This document shows positions 6,498 through 6,544 of a stretch of DNA of 6,544 nt, piece by piece. Source of the DNA: CAJQQY01 sp964352225 (GTDB lineage: Bacteria > Bacteroidota > Bacteroidia > Chitinophagales > Saprospiraceae); contig CAYGRM010000376.1 in NCBI GenBank assembly GCA_964352225.1, positions 1 to 6,544 of the forward strand, written 5' to 3'. Position 1 is the first letter of the stretch. The number at the start of each line of letters is the position of its first letter. Position numbers and translations under genes: made by a program. Under the pieces are notes generated by a model. It was not told the DNA's origin and did not search any database. It saw only the letters and a program-made list of their open reading frames with translations.

Positions 6498-6544
6498 ATG
6501 AAATTTAAAAACGCTTTACTCTTAATATTTTTTCTTTCCTTTTA
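6498..6544 (+). CDS. Start of an exported protein, cut by the window edge
   Basis: An ATG at 6498 opens a frame that stays open to the end of the window. The 15 complete codons read MKFKNALLLIFFLSF, with two Lys followed by a run of hydrophobic residues. This is the typical beginning of a Sec or lipoprotein signal peptide. The position fits a new gene following the peptidase on the same strand after a 157-base gap that holds a hairpin. Function cannot be told from this fragment. The A-rich bases just before the ATG are typical of start sites in this phylum. Confidence 0.6.
   Translation, partial: MKFKNALLLIFFLSF

Overview
The window looks like AT-rich chromosomal DNA of a member of the Bacteroidota, plausibly Saprospiria or a relative. 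This rests on the low GC content, the absence of Shine-Dalgarno sequences before the genes, a promoter of the TTTG / TAnnTTTG type used in this phylum, and the protein families present. The taxonomic call is inference from these traits and not from a marker gene.

Layout, left to right. Positions 1-312 hold no gene I can defend. They contain an A/T-rich inverted repeat (20-49), a stretch near 224-253 that resembles dispersed intergenic repeats, and a good intrinsic terminator on the + strand (284-314), which probably serves a gene lying left of the window. Positions 313-1683 (-) encode an intact membrane-anchored sensor histidine kinase with no extracytoplasmic sensor domain. Immediately upstream of it on the same strand, 1713-2064 is a graveyard of signalling genes. 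One piece is the decayed C-terminal ATPase end of a second histidine kinase, broken by two frameshifts. The other is the first 35 codons of a class III adenylate/guanylate cyclase, in frame with the kinase remnant but separated from it by a stop codon. The stretch 2065-2199 has no gene.

Positions 2200-3261 (-) encode a secreted lipoprotein, a beta-propeller with six Asp-box (BNR) repeats. Divergent from it, across a 148-base gap that carries a convincing promoter, is a large gene at 3410-6340 (+). It encodes a secreted S9 family (prolyl oligopeptidase / DPP-IV type) serine peptidase. An extra N-terminal domain of about 215 residues, resembling the Bacteroidota family DUF6503, precedes the usual peptidase architecture. 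A hairpin follows this gene, and at the right edge (6498-6544, +) the first 15 codons of a further gene with a signal-peptide-like start are visible.

The genes do not form an obvious single pathway. The kinase has no response regulator in the window, and the lipoprotein and peptidase are transcribed divergently, both for export. The two observations I rate highest are the double relic (cyclase start plus kinase end) and the DUF6503-like/S9 peptidase fusion. No CRISPR array, phage, toxin-antitoxin module, transposase, tRNA or rRNA was seen.
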